Positions 17,292 to 26,037 of a DNA stretch of 64,000 bases are shown here, piece after piece. Position 1 is the first letter of the stretch. Each line of letters starts with the position of its first letter. Below the pieces are notes generated by a model. That model searched no databases, was not told where the DNA came from, and saw only the letters and a list, made by a program, of their open reading frames with translations. The stretch lies in contig CAZXTL010000006.1 of NCBI GenBank assembly GCA_964643725.1, positions 1 to 64,000 on the forward strand, given 5' to 3'. This DNA is from DYQY01 sp964643725. GTDB lineage: Bacteria; Margulisbacteria; Riflemargulisbacteria; GWF2-35-9; DYQY01. The position numbers and the translations under genes were made by a program.

Positions 17292-19049
17292 ATGACTAAA
17301 AAGACGATCAAAGTTAAAATAAACGAAGAGGAAGTTGAAGTACCAGCAGGAATTTCAATCCTTGATGCAGCTAAAAAGGCTGGAATTAAAATCCCTACAC
17401 TTTGTTACCATGAAGATTTACTACCAACTGCCTCTTGTGGCCTTTGCATAGTAAAAATAAAAGGCATGAACAAAAAAGTAAGAGCATGTGCAACTACTGC
17501 AGAAAATGGAATGGAAATAATTACACACGATGCTGAATTATATAATATTCGTAAAATAGTTCTTGAGCTTATTCTTTCTAATCACCCAAATGAATGCTTA
17601 ACTTGTCAAAGAAATGGTAAATGTGAACTGCAAACTCTTTCTAAAGAATTCGGAATAAGAGAACAAAATTTTACGCCTATACTAAAAACTAAATCGATAG
17701 ATAAATCTACTACGTCTTTAATTTTAGACAGACAAAAGTGTATTTCCTGTGGAAGATGTGTTCAAGTATGCCAAGAAGTACAAGATGTTTGGGCCTTAGA
17801 ATTCATAGGCAGAGGATTCAACATGAATATAGCCCCTGCCGGCGACCTACAACTTAATGAAAGTCCCTGCGTAAAGTGTGGCCAATGTAGTGCTCACTGC
17901 CCTGTAGGAGCAATAGTTGAAAAGGACGAAGCTGATAAGGTTCTCGAAGGATTACAGGACATCACAAAACACGCTGTTGTTCAATTCGCTCCAGCAGTAA
18001 GAGTTGCTTTTGGCGAAGGTTTTCAGCATGAGTCAGGAGAAATAGTTACAAATAAAATATACTCTCTTTTAAGAAAACTAGGATTCAAAGCTGTTTTCGA
18101 CACCAACTTCTCGGCTGACCTTACCATTATGGAAGAAGGAGCAGAATTCGTTAATAAATTTGTTAATGACCCAGGAAGTCTCCCTTTAATTACATCTTGT
18201 TGCCCTGGATGGGTAGACTATTTAGAAAAATACTATCCTGACATGATACCGCACTTTTCTACTGCAAAATCGCCTCAGCAAATGCTCAGCGCTTTAGCTA
18301 AAACGTATTATGCTGAAAAAAACGGAATTGACCCTAAAGATATATTCATGGTTTCTGTTATGCCTTGTACTGCCAAGAAATATGAAATATCAAGAGATGA
18401 ATACATGTCATCAAGCGGCATTCAAGATACCGACGTTGTTCTAACTACCAGAGAACTTGTAAGAATGACAAAATCTTCAGGCATCATTTTTGACGCCTTA
18501 CCAGAAGGAAAAGCAGATACCATCCTTGGAGAATATACTGGTGCAGGAACTATTTTCGGAGTTACTGGTGGAGTTATGGAAGCAGCAATTAGATCTGCTT
18601 ATTACCTAATAACTAAAGAAGACCTAGCTGAAGTTAATATTACTCCTGTAAGAGGACTTAAAGGTGTAAAAGAAGCTGAAATAGATATAAAAGGAACTAA
18701 AGTAAGAGTTGCAGTAGCTCACGGACTCAGTAATGTTAAAAAAGTAATGAACAAAGTTAAGGAAGCAAAAGCTAAGGGCGAAGAAACACCTTGGCATTTT
18801 ATCGAAGTAATGGCTTGTGTTGGAGGTTGCATTGGCGGAGGCGGACAACCATATGGCGTTACAAATACCATTAGAAACAAAAGAACTGAAGGCATCTACA
18901 CTGATGACAAAAAGTCTAAAGCAAGATGTTCACACCATAATCCTATGGTGCAAAAGGTATATGAAGAATTTCTTGACCATCCAAATAGCCATAAGGCACA
19001 CGAATTACTTCATACTAGCTACACGCACAGACCAGTTTACTTAAAGTAA
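17292..19049 (+). CDS. hydA: [FeFe]-hydrogenase catalytic subunit
   Basis: 585 residues. Order: plant-type 2Fe-2S domain (ASCGLCIVKIKG), His-Cys3 cluster (HPNECLTCQRNGKCELQ), two [4Fe-4S] motifs (CISCGRCVQVCQ, CVKCGQCSAHCP), then the H-cluster motifs TSCCPGW, MPCTAKKYE and MACVGGCIGGGGQP. All H-cluster cysteines are intact, so the enzyme should be active in H2 production or uptake. The extra C-terminal 2Fe-2S domain of some longer HydA proteins is absent. The start is the ATG at 17292 after AGGAGAAACAA. Confidence 0.97.
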   Translation: MTKKTIKVKINEEEVEVPAGISILDAAKKAGIKIPTLCYHEDLLPTASCGLCIVKIKGMNKKVRACATTAENGMEIITHDAELYNIRKIVLELILSNHPNECLTCQRNGKCELQTLSKEFGIREQNFTPILKTKSIDKSTTSLILDRQKCISCGRCVQVCQEVQDVWALEFIGRGFNMNIAPAGDLQLNESPCVKCGQCSAHCPVGAIVEKDEADKVLEGLQDITKHAVVQFAPAVRVAFGEGFQHESGEIVTNKIYSLLRKLGFKAVFDTNFSADLTIMEEGAEFVNKFVNDPGSLPLITSCCPGWVDYLEKYYPDMIPHFSTAKSPQQMLSALAKTYYAEKNGIDPKDIFMVSVMPCTAKKYEISRDEYMSSSGIQDTDVVLTTRELVRMTKSSGIIFDALPEGKADTILGEYTGAGTIFGVTGGVMEAAIRSAYYLITKEDLAEVNITPVRGLKGVKEAEIDIKGTKVRVAVAHGLSNVKKVMNKVKEAKAKGEETPWHFIEVMACVGGCIGGGGQPYGVTNTIRNKRTEGIYTDDKKSKARCSHHNPMVQKVYEEFLDHPNSHKAHELLHTSYTHRPVYLK

Positions 19050-19061
19050 TTAGCATTTAAT

Positions 19062-19091
19062 AAATCCCAGTCTCCGACTGGGATTTATTTT
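19062..19091 (+). terminator. Terminator of the hydrogenase operon
   Basis: An 11-bp perfect stem AAATCCCAGTC/GACTGGGATTT with a TCC loop, followed by ATTTTAT. Confidence 0.85.
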
Positions 19092-19099
19092 ATCCTCAT

Positions 19100-19117
19100 G
19101 TTACTATTAAGAGTAAC
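19100..19117. promoter_or_regulatory. Candidate operator of the TrpR-family gene
   Basis: GTTACTATTAAGAGTAAC is an 18-bp palindrome with one mismatched pair, 14 bases before the ATG of the TrpR-like regulator. Its ACT/AGT half-sites and length resemble TrpR operators. Autoregulation is inferred. Confidence 0.5.
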
Positions 19118-19131
19118 CGAAAGGATTTTAA

Positions 19132-19395
19132 ATGTTAAATAGCTACAACGAACTAATAAACACTTTCTCAACAATAACTAATAAAGAGGAAATGCAAAAA
19201 TTTCTAGAAGAAATACTTACTGACAAAGAAAGAAATTCACTTGCTCTCAGATGGCAACTCATGAAAGACCTTAATGCTGGCAAAAGCCAAAGAGAAATAG
19301 CAAGCGACTACCATATGAGTCTTTGCAAAATAACCAGAGGGTCTAAAATCTTAAAAGACACTAACTCTATCTGCAAAAAATACATTAACCAATAA
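19132..19395 (+). CDS. TrpR/YerC family DNA-binding protein
   Basis: 87 residues, all-helical, with the TrpR-like core LTDKERNSLALRWQLMKDL followed by the helix-turn-helix AGKSQREIASDYHMSLCKITRGSKIL. This matches YerC/YecD proteins and bacterial TrpR in size and layout. The ligand is unknown; no trp genes are nearby. AAGGAT lies 6 bases before the ATG. The palindrome just upstream suggests self-control. Confidence 0.85.
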   Translation: MLNSYNELINTFSTITNKEEMQKFLEEILTDKERNSLALRWQLMKDLNAGKSQREIASDYHMSLCKITRGSKILKDTNSICKKYINQ

Positions 19396-19403
19396 GTTCA
19401 TTA

Positions 19404-19432
19404 TTGACTAAATTACGGTTTTCAAATAATCT
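19404..19432 (+). promoter_or_regulatory. Promoter of the GT2 glycosyltransferase
   Basis: TTGACT (19404-19409), 17 bases, TAATCT (19427-19432), about 41 bases upstream of the ATG at 19474, which has AAGGAG. Confidence 0.5.
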
Positions 19433-19473
19433 ATACGAGGTAAATCTTACGCAAAATCTAAGGAGCTATACAA

Positions 19474-20631
19474 ATGGTAGAAAATAAAAGTTCACAGAGA
19501 AGTTTTGAACCAATGATCTCAATAATAATCCCAGTTAGAAACGCAGAAAGAACTCTAAAAACAACTTTTGAGTACATGAGCAACATTGACTATCCAAGAG
19601 AAAAAATGGAACTAATCATGGCTGATGGAGACTCAACAGATACTACAGTTGACATCATTAAAGACTTTCAGAAAAAAAACAAATGGGTAAAGTTCGTACA
19701 AGTTAAAAACTGTAAGACACCAGGACACGCAAGAAATGCTGCAATTAAAGAAGTTACAGGTGCTTACGTATTATTTACTGATGGAGATTGTGCCCCAAAA
19801 CCTAATTGGGCATATGAACTAGTAAAACCTTTCAAGAATGATGAAGTTGGCGGAGTTGGCGGAGAAGTTCTTACACTAAGAGTAGAGCCTGACAACTGGA
19901 CTGAGTCTTATTGTGAACAAACATTCTTTCTAAGCCCAAGAGGCAGATGCGGGATACAAAACTCAGGAATGATGCCTACTATTACAAAGGGTTACCCACA
20001 TGAAGTAAATGGTGGCGACAACAGCCCATTCTTTGCAACAGCTAACTTTGCTGTAAGCACAGAAGCAATCAAGAAGATTGGTGGTGAATTCTGGGACCAA
20101 CCTACTGGAGAAGACGTAGATTTCTCTTTTAGAATAATGGAAGCTGGATACAAGCTATATTACTCTAAGGAAGCTGTTGTAAGTCACATGCATAGAGTTA
20201 GCTTAGAACAATTCAAAAAACAATACTATGGTTATGGTTATGGCCACCCACTTCTAATTAATAAACATGCCAAAACAAAAGGATTAGAAATTTATATTCA
20301 ATATGGAAAAATCAATTTCATGATTCCTTTTCCAAAGAAAGGCATTATCCATGTTGGAAACTTCCATATGATGAGATTATCTTTCGCTGTAGCTATTATT
20401 AGTTCAATATTAAGTATATTATTTAACATTCTTGGAGGGCTCTCAACAATCTCCATCCTTTCCTTGCTATTCTTCTCAGCACTTTACTTCCGTCCTATTC
20501 TAAAACTAAAGCCACTTAATAAATTCTTTACTTTTGCAAAAATTAGATATGCATCAAATAAAGCATTTTATCAAGGTGCTAAAGACGGACAAAAAGTGTT
20601 TAATGCTATCTGCATTGAACCAAGCTGGTAA
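19474..20631 (+). CDS. Family 2 glycosyltransferase, membrane-anchored
   Basis: 385 residues. A GT-A domain (ISIIIPVRNAERTL; MADGDSTDTT; LFTDGDCAPKPNW as the metal-binding DxD-type motif; TGEDVDFSFRIMEAG near residue 210) is followed by two hydrophobic helices near residues 305-345. It should transfer a sugar from a nucleotide donor at the inner face of the membrane; the acceptor is unknown. The neighbouring GH94 phosphorylase may be unrelated, since a palindromic repeat separates them. Confidence 0.88.
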   Translation: MVENKSSQRSFEPMISIIIPVRNAERTLKTTFEYMSNIDYPREKMELIMADGDSTDTTVDIIKDFQKKNKWVKFVQVKNCKTPGHARNAAIKEVTGAYVLFTDGDCAPKPNWAYELVKPFKNDEVGGVGGEVLTLRVEPDNWTESYCEQTFFLSPRGRCGIQNSGMMPTITKGYPHEVNGGDNSPFFATANFAVSTEAIKKIGGEFWDQPTGEDVDFSFRIMEAGYKLYYSKEAVVSHMHRVSLEQFKKQYYGYGYGHPLLINKHAKTKGLEIYIQYGKINFMIPFPKKGIIHVGNFHMMRLSFAVAIISSILSILFNILGGLSTISILSLLFFSALYFRPILKLKPLNKFFTFAKIRYASNKAFYQGAKDGQKVFNAICIEPSW

Positions 20632-20632
20632 G

Positions 20633-20718
20633 CAGCCCCCTCTGCCCTTTGGGCATCTCCCCCTAAAAGGGGAGAAAAAGATTGATATTAAACCCTCTCT
20701 TTTAGGAGAGGGTGGCTG
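20633..20718. repeat. REP-like palindromic element
   Basis: Bounded by CAGCC...GGCTG and containing two hairpins, CTCCCCCTAAAAGGGGAG and CCCTCTCTTTTAGGAGAGGG. It opens with CCCCCTCTGCCC, close to the opening CCCCCTCAGCCC of the element at 27167-27298. Confidence 0.65.
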
Positions 20719-20776
20719 TAAAAAATAAGTAAAAAAATCTTGGCAGATTCAGCCGGGAGAGGTTAAGGAGTAACTA

Positions 20777-23191
20777 ATGACAAAGTATGGATATTTCGAT
20801 GACGACAATTATGAATATGTTATAACAAACCCTAAAACACCTGTTAAATGGATAAACTACGTAGGAACACTTGATTTTGGTGGCATCGTAGACCATACCG
20901 GTGGGTCAATCATATGCAAGAAAGATCCTGCCCTAAATAGAATCGTAAAATACATACCACAGTTACCTTCTTCTGATTTCAAAGGAGAATCTCTATACAT
21001 TAGAATCAAAGAAAAAGACGGATACAAGGTATTCTCTCCTTTCTTTGTCCCTACTCTTGATAAATATGACCTTTATGAATGCCATGTTGGTTGCTCTTAC
21101 CAAACAATAATTTCTGAATTCTATGGAATCAGAACTGAAGTTAAAATCTTTGTTCCAGCAAATGAACAAGTAGTTATAAGAGATATAAAAGTAACTAACT
21201 TAAATGCTGCAGATGTCGAACTAGATATAATCCCAGTAATTGAATATACTCACTTTGACTCACTAAAACAATTTACAAATGCTGACTGGGTTCCACAAAC
21301 AATGACAGTCGATGCTATAAAAGAAAAAGAAGGAACTGTTATTCATAAACAATATGCTTTTATGAAAAGAGATACAGCAGTAAATCTCTTTACTTCTAAC
21401 TGCAAAGTAGATTCCTTTGAAACAGATAGAAAAAAATTCCTTGGTGATAATGAATACGGAAGTTGGAAAAATCCTCTTTCCTTACAGGAATCATCACTTT
21501 CCAACTATGAAACAAGAAGAGGCGATAATATTAGTGCTCTACTTCACAAAATGGGCAACGTAAAAAAAGGACAAACAGTTAGAGTTATAACCTTACTTAC
21601 CCAACAAGACAACATTGAAATGGCAATGCCAATAATAAATAAATTCAGACAAGAAAAGAATGTTGATAAAGCCTTTAATGACCTAAAAACATTTTGGCAA
21701 GATTATTTCTCTTATCAACAAGTTGATACTCCTGACAAGGCATTTAATTCTATGGTTAATGTTCACAACCCAAGACAATGTCATACAACTTACAACTGGT
21801 CTAGATATCTATCTCTATACCAATTAGGACTAGGCTCAGACAGAGGAATTGGTTTCCGTGACAGTTCACAAGACACCATGGGAATTATGTCCAATATGCC
21901 AGAAAAAGGTAAAAAGCTTATTAAAAACCTATTAAGTGTTCAAAGACCAGACGGCTCTGCCATGCATCAATACTTTCCTTTAACTATGGAAGCAAATGAA
22001 GGTGATTCCAGAGAAGAAGCAGGACACAAGTTTTATGGCGACGATCATCTTTGGATAGTACTAGCTGTATCTGCTTACCTTAAAGAAACAGGTGACTATG
22101 ACTTCCTAGGTGAAGAAATAACTTTCTATGAAAAGAAAACTCCAGTTGAAAACAGAGAAAAAGGAACTGTCTTAGAACACCTAAAAAGATCACTTAATTT
22201 TACTAAAACCAATACAGGCCAACATGGATTACCTTTACTTGGATTTGCTGATTGGAACGATACCGTTAACCTTAAAGGTAAAGCCGAAAGTATGTTCAAT
22301 GCTAACCTTTATGGTGTTGCCTTAAAAGAAATCATGGATCTTCTAGATTACATGCATGATGACAAATCGGTTAATGAATACAAAAAGGACTATGAGTTCA
22401 TGAAAGATTTATACAATAAATCAGCTTGGGATGGAGAATGGTATATGCGCTACTTCCAAGAAGATGGCACACCATTAGGTTCAAACAAAAACACCAACGG
22501 GAAAATCTATACTAATGGTCAATCATGGCCAGTACTCTCAGGCTTTGCACCAAAAGAAAGAGCTGAAAAAGCGCTGAATTCTGTTAATAAGCTTCTTAAT
22601 ACCAAATTCGGAATAAAACTAAGTTATCCTGGATTTAATGGTTTTGACTGGAGAGTTGGCGGAATATCAACCTACCCTCCTGGAGCCAAAGAAAACGGTG
22701 GCATCTTCTTACATGCTAACCCTTGGGTAATGATTGCTGAGACAATGATGGGTAATGGAGAGCGTGCCTTCCAATATTATAATCAGATTAATCCAGCATC
22801 AAAAAACGACATTATAGATTCTTTTGAATGTGAACCTTACTCATATCCACAAAATATTCTTGGAGATGAACATCCACAATTTGGTTTAGCTAGAAACAGT
22901 TGGTTGTCAGGAACATCTTCTTGGACATACCAAGCAGCAACTAAATACATCTGTGGTTTAATGCCTACTCACCTTGGATTAAAGGTTGACCCTTGTATCC
23001 CTAAAGAATGGGATGGTTTCTCTGCTACTAGAAAATTCAGAGGTGCTACTTATAAGATAACTGTTAAGAATCCAAATAATGTATGTAAAGGCGTTAAGTC
23101 CTTTAAAGTTGATGGCAAAGAACTAGCAGGCAATATTGCTCCTGCATTTACTGATGGGAAAGAACATAAAATAGAAGTAGTTTTAGGATAG
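20777..23191 (+). CDS. GH94 disaccharide phosphorylase (cellobiose/chitobiose phosphorylase type)
   Basis: 804 residues, the full length of the family. It has the N-terminal MTKYGYFDDDNYEYVITNP beta-sandwich domain, then the (alpha/alpha)6 barrel with GFRDSSQDTMGI, PDGSAMHQYFPLT, FYGDDHLWIVLAVSAYL and LGFADWNDTVNLKGKAESM, where the Asp of DWND is the general-acid position. It phosphorolyses a beta-linked disaccharide to sugar-1-phosphate without ATP cost, fitting a fermenter. Cellobiose and N,N'-diacetylchitobiose enzymes cannot be separated by eye. AAGGAG precedes the start. No signal peptide: cytoplasmic. Confidence 0.92.
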   Translation: MTKYGYFDDDNYEYVITNPKTPVKWINYVGTLDFGGIVDHTGGSIICKKDPALNRIVKYIPQLPSSDFKGESLYIRIKEKDGYKVFSPFFVPTLDKYDLYECHVGCSYQTIISEFYGIRTEVKIFVPANEQVVIRDIKVTNLNAADVELDIIPVIEYTHFDSLKQFTNADWVPQTMTVDAIKEKEGTVIHKQYAFMKRDTAVNLFTSNCKVDSFETDRKKFLGDNEYGSWKNPLSLQESSLSNYETRRGDNISALLHKMGNVKKGQTVRVITLLTQQDNIEMAMPIINKFRQEKNVDKAFNDLKTFWQDYFSYQQVDTPDKAFNSMVNVHNPRQCHTTYNWSRYLSLYQLGLGSDRGIGFRDSSQDTMGIMSNMPEKGKKLIKNLLSVQRPDGSAMHQYFPLTMEANEGDSREEAGHKFYGDDHLWIVLAVSAYLKETGDYDFLGEEITFYEKKTPVENREKGTVLEHLKRSLNFTKTNTGQHGLPLLGFADWNDTVNLKGKAESMFNANLYGVALKEIMDLLDYMHDDKSVNEYKKDYEFMKDLYNKSAWDGEWYMRYFQEDGTPLGSNKNTNGKIYTNGQSWPVLSGFAPKERAEKALNSVNKLLNTKFGIKLSYPGFNGFDWRVGGISTYPPGAKENGGIFLHANPWVMIAETMMGNGERAFQYYNQINPASKNDIIDSFECEPYSYPQNILGDEHPQFGLARNSWLSGTSSWTYQAATKYICGLMPTHLGLKVDPCIPKEWDGFSATRKFRGATYKITVKNPNNVCKGVKSFKVDGKELAGNIAPAFTDGKEHKIEVVLG

Positions 23192-23219
23192 AAGTCTCAA
23201 CTAGCTCGACTTAAAAGTA

Positions 23220-23245
23220 AAAAGCCCTGGCGATGCAGGGCTTTT
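23220..23245. terminator. Terminator after the GH94 gene
   Basis: Stem AAAAGCCCTG/CAGGGCTTTT with a six-base loop. The A-run and T-run allow it to serve the convergent unknown gene as well. Confidence 0.85.
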
Positions 23246-23256
23246 GTGCTTTTAAT

Positions 23257-23676
23257 TTATTCACCTAAATAACCTGTTGAACCTTGTGTTGCTTGTGGTG
23301 GCAATCCTAATAAAGCAGCAATAAACCTTGAATTTGATTTCATTGTTTTTAAAGACTCATGTTGCAATACATTATTATCATCAATTTCTTTAGCTAATTT
23401 TTCTACAACTTCTTCTGCATCGTCTGTGGAAAATGATGTATCAAGCATCCCATTAAGTAATAACTTTATTGTATCTCCAACTCCTTGCTTAATCTCAACT
23501 CCTAAATTATTAGCTATATGAAACAAAACACCTGATGGTGTAGCTGATAATATTTTATTGATATCTTCTTTTGATAAATTTCTAGTATTATTTACACCTG
23601 CCTGCGTTAAAACAGCTTTTGTTAAATCATTAACATTTGCAATCGCAGCACCCTGATTACTTGTTATTCCAACCAT
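23257..23676 (-). CDS. Protein of unknown function (third gene of a cassette)
   Basis: 139 residues, helical, starting MVGITSNQGAAIANVNDLT and ending in a Gly/Gln/Thr-rich tail (PPQATQGSTGYLGE). No signal peptide or known domain. The ATG is preceded by AAAGGGGGT, an extended ribosome-binding site with one G-U wobble to the usual anti-SD. It lies 2 bases after the preceding gene and ends at the terminator shared with the GH94 gene. Confidence 0.6.
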   Translation of the reverse strand: MVGITSNQGAAIANVNDLTKAVLTQAGVNNTRNLSKEDINKILSATPSGVLFHIANNLGVEIKQGVGDTIKLLLNGMLDTSFSTDDAEEVVEKLAKEIDDNNVLQHESLKTMKSNSRFIAALLGLPPQATQGSTGYLGE

Positions 23677-23678
23677 AT

Positions 23679-24032
23679 CTATACCCCCTTTATATTAATT
23701 GTTATTGTTTTCCTGTTTTTTTCAGCAAATTCTTTTAATACTCTTTTAATCACTACCTTGCCATTCACAGAATTTATTGGCTCGTTATTTTTAAAGACTC
23801 CTTTATCATCTTTAAACAGCTCATACCTAAACTCACTTCTTTTCCCTTGATAGATTATTAACATTGAATCTATCGTATCTATAATATAAAAAAATTCTCC
23901 TTGTAAATAAGAATCATATCCAATATAAATGGTTCCTGCCTTATGCCCTGCAACTGAATCTTTGCCACCATTCTGCATCACGGAATCTAAATAACCTCTT
24001 TCTAAAAGATTATCAACATTAACTATTTCCAC
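23679..24032 (-). CDS. Protein of unknown function (second gene of a cassette)
   Basis: 117 residues, beta-rich by eye, starting with a GTG (MEIVNVDNLLERGYL) behind AAAGGGGGTG. Contains KDSVAGHKAGTIYIGYDSY and a C-terminal basic segment. No family recognised. Flanked closely by two further unknown genes with the same ribosome-binding-site type. Confidence 0.55.
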   Translation of the reverse strand: MEIVNVDNLLERGYLDSVMQNGGKDSVAGHKAGTIYIGYDSYLQGEFFYIIDTIDSMLIIYQGKRSEFRYELFKDDKGVFKNNEPINSVNGKVVIKRVLKEFAEKNRKTITINIKGV

Positions 24033-24064
24033 TATTCACACCCCCTTTATTATTTACTTCTTAT

Positions 24065-24964
24065 TTAATCATTCAATCCATTTTCTCGAAGAAACTGATT
24101 TTGTTCTTTTAATCTTTCTCTATATATTTTATTATTTGCTTCATTCATAGCTTTTTGTTCTGGTGTTACAGGTCTAAATTCTTCTTTTATAATACCAACA
24201 CCCTCTTTTACCATTCCAGAAAGAGAAGAACCAGATTGTGTAGGGAGCACTCCTGCGTCACTGGCACTAACCATTCCTCCAACACCTCCAAACATTGCTG
24301 CTGTACCAATAGCCTCAACTGTCTCTCCAGCCTTTCTATCTAAAGCATTCAATCCAAGCTTTTCAGCTGGATTTCTTCTTACTTCTTCAGCAATTGAAGT
24401 TGCTTTTTTCTTAGTATCAGTTAAAAAGTCGCCAGCCTTAGCGAATGCTTGTTTTGTTGCATCAACAGCCTTAACAAAAGAAGAACCTCCTTCATTTCCA
24501 AAAGACAATTTTATAGGTTCTCTCCTATTTGCACCAACTACTTTACCATCACGAGTAATGTCTTGCAGTGGGCCATAGATAATAGCATCAGTATAAATCG
24601 ATTTTGGTTTTTGAAACCAAGGAGTAGCGTCATTAACCCTTTGTTGCTCTTGATTAACTAATTGCACAACCCTTGACCTACATTCTTCTATTGTTTCATA
24701 TTGTCCAGCACCAACAATTAAAGTCGTTCCTTCAACTCGAGAAAAACCACCTCTACTCGGAGGTTCACTTAAAATCTCTCCTACTGATCTTGGCTCTACT
24801 GAGACTGGGTTAGACCTTAACACTACCTGTGCTAATGCGTTGGTTCCACCATCTGGCAATTTTGCTATAGGTTGTCCTGCAAATTCATCTTGATTTGGAG
24901 CCGCTCCACCAGAGCTAACTTTATATACTTGATTAGTATTACTTATTCCATCTACTCCAACCAT
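24065..24964 (-). CDS. Protein of unknown function (first gene of a cassette)
   Basis: 299 residues. The ATG at 24964 (MVGVDGISNTNQVYKVSS) is preferred over the GTG at 24973 because AAAGGGG is then 8 bases away. The first 60 residues are Gly/Ala/Pro-rich; a glycine-rich hydrophobic patch (AMFGGVGGMVSA) lies near residue 225; the C-terminus is a charged helix (NEANNKIYRERLKEQNQFL). The N-terminus MVG(V/I) resembles that of the 139-residue neighbour. Secreted or structural roles are possible but unproven. Confidence 0.6.
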   Translation of the reverse strand: MVGVDGISNTNQVYKVSSGGAAPNQDEFAGQPIAKLPDGGTNALAQVVLRSNPVSVEPRSVGEILSEPPSRGGFSRVEGTTLIVGAGQYETIEECRSRVVQLVNQEQQRVNDATPWFQKPKSIYTDAIIYGPLQDITRDGKVVGANRREPIKLSFGNEGGSSFVKAVDATKQAFAKAGDFLTDTKKKATSIAEEVRRNPAEKLGLNALDRKAGETVEAIGTAAMFGGVGGMVSASDAGVLPTQSGSSLSGMVKEGVGIIKEEFRPVTPEQKAMNEANNKIYRERLKEQNQFLRENGLND

Positions 24965-25111
24965 TAAAACCACCCCTTTAATATATTTACTTTTCTATAT
25001 GATGCCCATTATTTGCATTTTCTAACATAAGGGATAACGTAGCTTAGAAAATAATTCTTGCAATAAAAATAATAATTTCAAAAAAGACTGAAACTAAAAG
25101 ATTTTCTAATT

Positions 25112-25882
25112 CTATGGATAGGCTAAATCAGAAGAGTAATAGTCGTTCCAGTTAACAAGCGAATAATTAGAGGTTACTAAATATGCTCCCGATGGACCTG
25201 TACCATCATAAGAAATCCAATTTCCAGAACTATTTTTTACTTCTGCTCTATAATGAACATAAGTTTCTTTTATTGAATTATTCATTTGGCTCTGAGAAAA
25301 ATTTAAATTATTCTTAAGTAGCTTTACCTTTAAAGCATTGTATTCATCACCATCCATCCCTGGCGGATTGGCAGGCTCAGATAAAGGATTATTAGAATCA
25401 TTAAAGTTCATATATTTTTTCCACGCAGTAATACGAACACTTTCATCTGGGGTCAGCCCATAATAAATAGCAATAGCATTAAAAATTGCAGCATAGTCCC
25501 AACAAACACCATAAATCTTTCCATCAGAAGAAGAAACTCTCTCTACAACCATTTCAACTACTGGATAAATGCCAGGCAAAATATAATTCCAACGCATCGG
25601 ATAAGAGACATCGGGGTTGGCACTGGGGCTTTTAAGCGACATATTGATATTTTGCCAACTAAGTATTGCATCTGCTATCTCAATATCAGAAGAAGAAGAA
25701 TTGCGAGTGATTCCTAAATCCTGAGTTATACTTAAACTCTGAATATCTATAGAAGTTAACCCTACATATGGACATGATATTTGAAATTTTGAACTATTTC
25801 CCGATGTATTAGAAGTAACGCCACATGAAGTTAACAAAAAAATTATTAAAAAACAAAAAGCTACTAATAATGCTTTGTTCAT
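25112..25882 (-). CDS. Transglutaminase-like lipoprotein
   Basis: 256 residues. The signal peptide ends in a lipobox, LLTSCG, near residue 20, so the protein should be lipid-anchored outside the inner membrane. The transglutaminase/protease-like catalytic trio is seen in GVCWDYAAIFNA (Cys), VHYRAEVKN (His) and WISYDGTG (Asp). It may act as a peptidase or amide-bond enzyme on peptidoglycan or protein; the substrate is unknown. It has its own promoter with no Shine-Dalgarno. Confidence 0.8.
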   Translation of the reverse strand: MNKALLVAFCFLIIFLLTSCGVTSNTSGNSSKFQISCPYVGLTSIDIQSLSITQDLGITRNSSSSDIEIADAILSWQNINMSLKSPSANPDVSYPMRWNYILPGIYPVVEMVVERVSSSDGKIYGVCWDYAAIFNAIAIYYGLTPDESVRITAWKKYMNFNDSNNPLSEPANPPGMDGDEYNALKVKLLKNNLNFSQSQMNNSIKETYVHYRAEVKNSSGNWISYDGTGPSGAYLVTSNYSLVNWNDYYSSDLAYP

Positions 25883-25889
25883 AACAATA

Positions 25890-25895
25890 ATTATA
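25890..25895 (-). promoter_or_regulatory. Leaderless -10 box of the lipoprotein gene
   Basis: TATAAT ends 7 bases before the ATG at 25882 with no ribosome-binding site between. No convincing -35 is seen. Confidence 0.5.
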
Positions 25896-25917
25896 TCATA
25901 TCATTCATGAAGAAAAA

Positions 25918-25993
25918 TGGAGCTCCCGCCCAGGATCGAACTGGGGACCTCAGCCTTACCATGGCTGCGCTCTACCAACTGAGCTACAGGAGC
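25918..25993 (-). tRNA. tRNA-Thr(GGU)
   Basis: A 76-base cloverleaf on the minus strand. Acceptor GCTCCTG pairs with CGGGAGC; anticodon stem CAGCC/GGCTG encloses ATGGTAA with anticodon GGT; T-arm CAGTTCGATCCTG; CCA is encoded. Confidence 0.96.
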
Positions 25994-26037
25994 ATTGAAG
26001 AAACTAAATTATATCACAGAGACTACTTACGTAAAGA

